Of a DNA stretch of 55,490 nt, positions 52,450 through 55,490 are shown in pieces. The stretch spans positions 1 through 55,490 of the forward strand of contig JAFIEO010000086.1 in NCBI GenBank assembly GCA_020832445.1. The letters are read 5' to 3'. Origin of the DNA: Paracoccaceae bacterium. Its GTDB lineage: Bacteria > Pseudomonadota > Alphaproteobacteria > Rhodobacterales > Rhodobacteraceae. The stretch's first letter is position 1. Each line of letters opens with the position of its first letter. Below the pieces are notes generated by a model. The model saw nothing but the letters and a program-made list of their open reading frames with translations, searched no databases and was not told where the DNA came from. The translations under genes were made by a program, and so were the position numbers.

Positions 52450-53245
52450 TGGGCCAGACCCCGTGAAAATGATGCACCGGTCCATGCCCTGACCCCACGC
52501 CCAGCCCGTCTGCATGGGCAATCGCGCCTTGCAGGTAGGTATGCGCGCGCGTCACGGCCACTGTCAGATCCATGCCCTGCGCCAGCCCCGCCGCAATCGC
52601 GGCAGACAGCGTGCAGCCGGTGCCATGGGTGTTTTGCGTTGCGCGGCGCGGCGCGGTCAGGCGGGTCACACCTTGCGCGTCAATCAACAGGTCCACACAG
52701 TCCGGCCCGTCCCCATGCCCGCCTTTCATCAGCACCGCCTGCGCACCCAACGCGCGCAAGGCCTGCCCCTGTTCCAGCATTTCAGCCTCGCTGCGCGCAG
52801 GCACAGTGCCCAGCAAATCCGCAGCTTCCGGCAGGTTCGGCGTGAGCACTGTGGCGCGCGGCACCAAGTCACGGCGCAACGCCACCAGCGCATCGGATGG
52901 CAGCAACCTGTCCCCGGATTTTGCAACCATCACGGGGTCCAGCACCACCGGCATATCATGCCCGCGCAGCCCTGCCGCCACAGTCGCGATTGCCACCCCG
53001 TCACCCAACATACCCAGTTTGACCGCGCGCACGTCCAGATCGTCGAAAACCGCATGCATTTGTGCGGCAATCATCGCAGGGCTTGCGGGTTCGACCATGG
53101 TGACTGCGCGCGTGTTCTGCGCCGTCAATGCCGTGATGACCGATGCGCCATAGACACCCAGCGCGGAAAATGCCTTCAGATCGGCCTGAATACCGGCACC
53201 ACCACCGGAATCCGATCCGGCTATGGTCAGGGCTATAGGGATCAA
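52442..53245 (-). CDS. thiD: Hydroxymethylpyrimidine/phosphomethylpyrimidine kinase
   Basis: ThiD phosphorylates HMP twice to give the pyrophosphate used by ThiE. The 267-residue ribokinase-fold protein has ALTIAGSDSGGGAGIQADLKAF at the N-terminus, VVLDPVMVAKSGDRLL, VLTPNLPEA and the anion-hole segment THGTGCTLSAAIAAGLAQG. I start it at TTG 53245, because GGAGG lies five bases upstream; an ATG at 53257 is in frame but has no ribosome site. It is the first gene after the TPP riboswitch, so it and the genes that follow are repressed by thiamin pyrophosphate. Confidence 0.93.
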   Translation of the reverse strand: MIPIALTIAGSDSGGGAGIQADLKAFSALGVYGASVITALTAQNTRAVTMVEPASPAMIAAQMHAVFDDLDVRAVKLGMLGDGVAIATVAAGLRGHDMPVVLDPVMVAKSGDRLLPSDALVALRRDLVPRATVLTPNLPEAADLLGTVPARSEAEMLEQGQALRALGAQAVLMKGGHGDGPDCVDLLIDAQGVTRLTAPRRATQNTHGTGCTLSAAIAAGLAQGMDLTVAVTRAHTYLQGAIAHADGLGVGSGHGPVHHFHGVWPNG

Positions 53246-53319
53246 GCGCGCCTCCATTCGTTGTGGATACCAACGTCAGAGGACGGAATGCGGACCGGTC
53301 ATGGCCCATATGCGCACCG

Positions 53320-53398
53320 TTCCCTACGCCGGTATAATCCGGATCAGGTTCGATGGGTTGGCAAGAAGCCTCTCAGCCCTCGGAACAGGGCACCCCAA
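53320..53398 (-). ncRNA. TPP riboswitch (THI element)
   Basis: Read on the minus strand the region has the THI-box order: GGGGTGCCC, then GGGCTGAGAGG, then GAACCTGATCCGGATTATACC and a closing GCGTAGGGAA. These are the conserved parts of the thiamin pyrophosphate riboswitch. It ends about 75 bases before the thiD start. Binding of TPP is expected to stop translation or transcription of the whole thi operon. No separate terminator hairpin with a T tract is obvious, so control of ribosome access is more likely. Confidence 0.95.
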
Positions 53399-53413
53399 CG
53401 GTTGTTATGCGGA

Positions 53414-53442
53414 AAGCTAGTTCAAAACATCAAACGCGACAA
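53414..53442 (-). promoter_or_regulatory. Candidate promoter of the thiamin operon
   Basis: On the minus strand TTGTCG and TAGCTT are spaced by 17 bases, just upstream of the riboswitch. This is the right position and spacing for a housekeeping promoter, but both boxes match the consensus only partly. Confidence 0.4.
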
Positions 53443-53498
53443 GGTCTGAAAGGGTGAAAACACGCGCCGCCGGTTGTGTCAGCCGCAAGTGGCGCGGG

Positions 53499-54443
53499 TC
53501 AGACCGCATTTTGGCGCGCCAGAATGTCTTGTGCAATGGCTTGACCACTTTGCCAGGCATCCTGTGCTTGCGCGCCAAGGCACCAGTCGCCGCCCACATA
53601 CAGCGCGCCATCCGCATCGCACAAAAACGGCTGGCCCAGCGGTTGCGACGTTTGCGCATAGCGCCAGCGATGCGCGCGCGCATAAAGCGCCCCTTCCCCC
53701 TTGGCCCCGATTACGTCGCACAGAAGCGGGCGCATTATGGTTTCGATCTCTTCAGCGGTCCTCTCCAGATGTGTGGCTGAAAATTCCGGTGCGGCCTGCG
53801 CAACCCATGTCACTGCCGCCGCGCTACGGCCCGGCTTACTGCTGTCCTGTGCAATCCATGCCAACGGATGATCGGGTGCCAAACGGTGTGAAAACGGGCG
53901 CGGGCTGTCGGGCGGGAAGGCTGCCATCAGGGTCAGGCATGGCGCCATCCGGACATCTGCAAGCGCGGCTGCCAGTGGATGGGCACGGCCCAAAAGGGCC
54001 AAGGCCTGCGGCGCAGGAATGGTCAACACAACGCGGCGCGCCTGAAGTTGCCCCGCCGGACCGGCCAGATGCCATAACCCGCCGTCTTGCGTTATAGCGT
54101 TGATTTCCACCTGTTGCGAGATTGGCAGTTCACCTGCCAGGTTCCGCGCCAGGCGCGACATCCCGGGCATACCAACAAGCGCAGTGTCGCTTTCCCAGCC
54201 GCGCGCGCCCGCATGGTGCAGCACTTGCGCGAAATCATCCCGGGTCGGGCGCAGGTATTGCGCGCCATGGTCGAAGGTCAGATCACAGCCATCCAGCGTC
54301 ACGCGGCGCGTGGCCATCCGCCCGCCTATACCGCGGCCCTTGTCCACGAGTTGCACCGATACGCCCGCCTGAACAAGCGTGCGCGCACAGCTTATACCGG
54401 CCATCCCCGCACCGATGATTGCAACACCCGGAATATTTGTCAT
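53499..54443 (-). CDS. FAD-dependent amine-oxidase/renalase-like oxidoreductase
   Basis: The 314-residue flavoprotein starts with an FAD dinucleotide fold (VAIIGAGMAGISCARTLVQAGVSVQLVDKG), then a GRMATRR segment and DLTFDHGAQYLRPT, as in renalase-like enzymes. The C-terminal FAD motif reads ALYVGGDWCLGAQAQDAWQSG. Renalases oxidise aberrant dihydro-NAD(P) forms, but the wider family is diverse. No signal peptide is seen. It is transcribed toward the thi operon but separated from it by the riboswitch and its promoter region, so it is not part of that operon. Confidence 0.8.
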   Translation of the reverse strand: MTNIPGVAIIGAGMAGISCARTLVQAGVSVQLVDKGRGIGGRMATRRVTLDGCDLTFDHGAQYLRPTRDDFAQVLHHAGARGWESDTALVGMPGMSRLARNLAGELPISQQVEINAITQDGGLWHLAGPAGQLQARRVVLTIPAPQALALLGRAHPLAAALADVRMAPCLTLMAAFPPDSPRPFSHRLAPDHPLAWIAQDSSKPGRSAAAVTWVAQAAPEFSATHLERTAEEIETIMRPLLCDVIGAKGEGALYARAHRWRYAQTSQPLGQPFLCDADGALYVGGDWCLGAQAQDAWQSGQAIAQDILARQNAV

Positions 54444-54555
54444 GATGTTAGTGTCCTGTCATAATATGTTATAGCTATGTCGCGCCGCAGTATGGTCAAT
54501 TGACTTTCGGCAGTGGAACAACAGATTGGCGCATATCGCAACTTTCTGGACCGCC

Positions 54556-54768
54556 ATGCCAAAACACAAGCTACCCCCCGAAACGATCAGCGCCATAATT
54601 GAAATGGCCCTGAGCGATCATATAAGTTTCGGGGCGATCCGCACAGAGCACGGGCTAAGTCCCGATGATGTGAAGGCACTGATGCGGCGCGAATTGCGAT
54701 ACGGCAGCTATCAGGCATGGCGCAAACGGGTGCGCAAGTTCGCCGACCAACGCGAGGTGTATAAGTGA
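54556..54768 (+). CDS. DUF2805/TIGR03643-type small protein
   Basis: The 70-residue protein fits the small DUF2805 family: PPETISAIIEMALSDHISFGAIRTEHGLSPDDVKALMRRELRYGSYQAWRKRV (extent about residues 6-58). It looks like a helix-turn-helix-sized domain, but the function is unknown. I start it at ATG 54556 (MPKHKLPPE), since the earlier in-frame start at 54526 has no family-like sequence. It is divergent from the flavoprotein gene. Confidence 0.78.
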   Translation: MPKHKLPPETISAIIEMALSDHISFGAIRTEHGLSPDDVKALMRRELRYGSYQAWRKRVRKFADQREVYK

Positions 54769-54987
54769 CCGCGGACCAAAACGCAGGGGCGCGAACGCTG
54801 GTACGTGTGTGGATGCCCCCTGTTTGGAAAGCGTTGTCTTCGATTATCGGCGGGGTCTTCGATCGGATGTGTGTCAGGCCTCTGAGAGTGGCCTTCTATG
54901 ACGCCACGGGTGTGTCATGCTGTTCGGCAGGCTCGGTTCACATCGGTTCACAGAGCGTGCCAGGCGCTCGTGCTCCGGCTCTGAATT
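54769..54987. other. Non-coding stretch left of the IS remnant
   Basis: I see no supported gene. An open frame of 105 codons from 54765 runs on into the IS remnant and has no family-like sequence. The region holds a short tandem repeat (54933-54952). Confidence 0.5.
54933..54952. repeat. Two tandem copies of a 10-base unit
   Basis: The unit TCGGTTCACA occurs twice without a gap. It lies just left of the IS remnant and may be a chance or decayed IS-linked repeat. Confidence 0.7.
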
Positions 54988-55038
54988 TGAACCGCCCCGG
55001 GTTTACCGGAGGGCAAAGCTCTCGGAGAATTGCCCACT

Positions 55039-55350
55039 ATGGAACAGAATCGAAAGAAGACCTCGAAGCCGTATTCACCTGACTAAGGAGGATCAGAAAA
55101 CAGTCCGGGGGACTGTTTTCCCGACGAAGCGCGAGCGCGCGGTGCGGCTTGTTGCGGAGCACCGCGACGAATATCGAAGCGACGCAGCAGCGCATGCTGC
55201 GATTGCAAGCAAATTGGGCTGTTCGCCAGACAGTCTTCGCGAGTGGGTTCGTCAGGGCCAACGTGATGGTGGCGAGCGGCCAGGCCAAACCAGTGCCGAG
55301 AAGGCCCGGATCAAAGAGCTTGAACGCGAGAACCGTGAACTTCGTCAAGA
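55039..55350 (+). pseudogene. Broken IS3-family transposase orfA
   Basis: The start MEQNRKKTSKPYSP (55039-55080) is followed by Asp and a TAA stop at 55084-55086. The remainder of an IS3/IS911-type OrfA continues in another frame from about 55126: RERAVRLVAEHRDEYRSD, SKLGCSPDSLREWVRQGQ and a coiled-coil KARIKELERENRELRQ. Between the two lies a short palindromic insert that shifts the frame. After ELRQ the sequence stops matching OrfA because a second IS begins at 55351. No functional protein can be made. Confidence 0.85.
55096..55120. repeat. 25-base palindrome inside orfA
   Basis: Two 11-base arms (55096-55106 and 55110-55120) are exact reverse complements with a three-base GGG loop. They lie in a segment of about 45 bases absent from intact OrfA genes. 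It would form a strong hairpin in DNA or RNA. Confidence 0.9.
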
Positions 55351-55490
55351 TGAGCTGCTGCCGGTTTCGTGGACAGCTGGTTAAGCTAGCATAGCGCGTG
55401 CCTCGAATTCCATAGGGCTTAGATAGCCCAGTTTCGAGTGCCGTCTGCGCGGGTTGTAGAAGCGCTCGATGTAGTCGAACACATCTGCGC
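55351..55490 (-). mobile_element. Second IS3-family element, end only (runs off the window)
   Basis: The sequence from 55351 starts TGAGCTGCTGCCGG and continues into the end of a transposase gene on the minus strand. TG at the outer end is usual for IS3-family elements. It has inserted into the orfA of the first element. The rest lies beyond the window. Confidence 0.8.
55381..55490 (-). CDS. IS3-family transposase OrfB, C-terminal 35 residues (partial)
   Basis: Read from the window edge the frame gives ADVFDYIERFYNPRRRHSKL, then GYLSPMEFEARAMLA and a TAA stop. The YIERFYNPRRRHS-LGYLSP sequence is the typical C-terminal end of the IS3-family integrase-type transposase (DDE fold). The N-terminal part, including the catalytic residues, lies outside the window. 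Confidence 0.92.
   Translation of the reverse strand, partial: ADVFDYIERFYNPRRRHSKLGYLSPMEFEARAMLA

Larger units (their letters stand above)
54988..55350 (+). mobile_element. Left end of an IS3-family insertion sequence (remnant)
   Basis: The orfA-type frame starting at 55039 is preceded by a leader beginning TGAACCGCCCCGGG at 54988, which would fit a TG-type IS end. I have not seen the opposite end, so the left boundary is a guess. The element is cut off at 55350 by a second insertion sequence and also carries an internal palindromic insert. Confidence 0.55.

Noticed and set aside
54765-55082. 105-codon frame between the DUF2805 gene and the IS remnant
   Set aside because: No family-like sequence; its end lies within the transposase start in another frame.
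1-55490. CRISPR arrays, tRNA or rRNA genes
   Set aside because: No regularly spaced repeats and no tRNA- or rRNA-like sequence were seen anywhere in the window.

Overview
The window reads as a high-GC alphaproteobacterial chromosome contig, most likely Rhodobacterales (Rhodobacteraceae). Reasons: consistent codon usage, a TrcR/DUF1013 regulator beside pheT, an OpgG/OpgH glucan locus, and dense operons whose genes overlap by 4 or 8 bases (ATGA/GTGA/ATGGATAG junctions). I cannot name a genus. Base 1 lies in a 22-base C run and base 55490 lies inside an insertion sequence, so both edges look like assembly or contig boundaries.

Layout. (1) 69-9245: haem acquisition. A tonB-exbD-exbD-exbB operon with a small secreted protein runs left. 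Divergently, hmuS-hmuT-hmuU-hmuV and a haem TonB-dependent receptor run right and end at a perfect hairpin terminator. (2) 9283-13416: a left-running five-gene set made of GTP cyclohydrolase II, an MDR dehydrogenase without the usual zinc ligands, a PTPS/QueD-like protein missing key residues, a SAM methyltransferase and a stand-alone RibD-type reductase. It looks like a pathway from GTP to an unknown pterin- or pyrimidine-type product. (3) 13613-24305: envelope glycan and lipid genes. There is an FkbM methyltransferase; a left-running chain of CDP-alcohol phosphatidyltransferase, LTA-synthase-like sulfatase-fold enzyme, flippase-like membrane protein and inositol-monophosphatase-family enzyme; and a right-running chain of cytochrome b561, an OpgH glucosyltransferase fused to a methyltransferase, OpgG/D and a GT4 glycosyltransferase. 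I read this as synthesis and decoration of osmoregulated periplasmic glucans. (4) 24336-32748: gamma-glutamyltransferase-like enzyme and TetR regulator, divergent from a peptide-type ABC importer with two RidA-family proteins. A TetR-like operator lies between them.

(5) 32800-42645: housekeeping genes pheT, trcR and carB, with a T2 ribonuclease and a hybrid histidine kinase. (6) 42873-45561: a WecG/TagA glycosyltransferase, a probable SGNH-type secreted or anchored protein and a GT2 glycosyltransferase. (7) 45829-53442: a ten-gene thiamin operon, thiD-thiO-thiS-thiG-thiE-thiF-thiY-tenA-thiZ-thiX, behind a TPP riboswitch. It makes the thiazole de novo and imports and salvages the pyrimidine; thiC is not present here. 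(8) 53499-54768: a renalase-like flavoprotein and a DUF2805 protein. (9) 54988-55490: the remnant of one IS3-family element, its orfA interrupted by a short palindromic insert and then truncated by a second IS3-family element in the opposite orientation.

The two best candidates for undescribed biology are the GTP-derived pathway (9283-13416) and the OpgH-methyltransferase fusion with its neighbouring headgroup-transfer genes (14408-24305).
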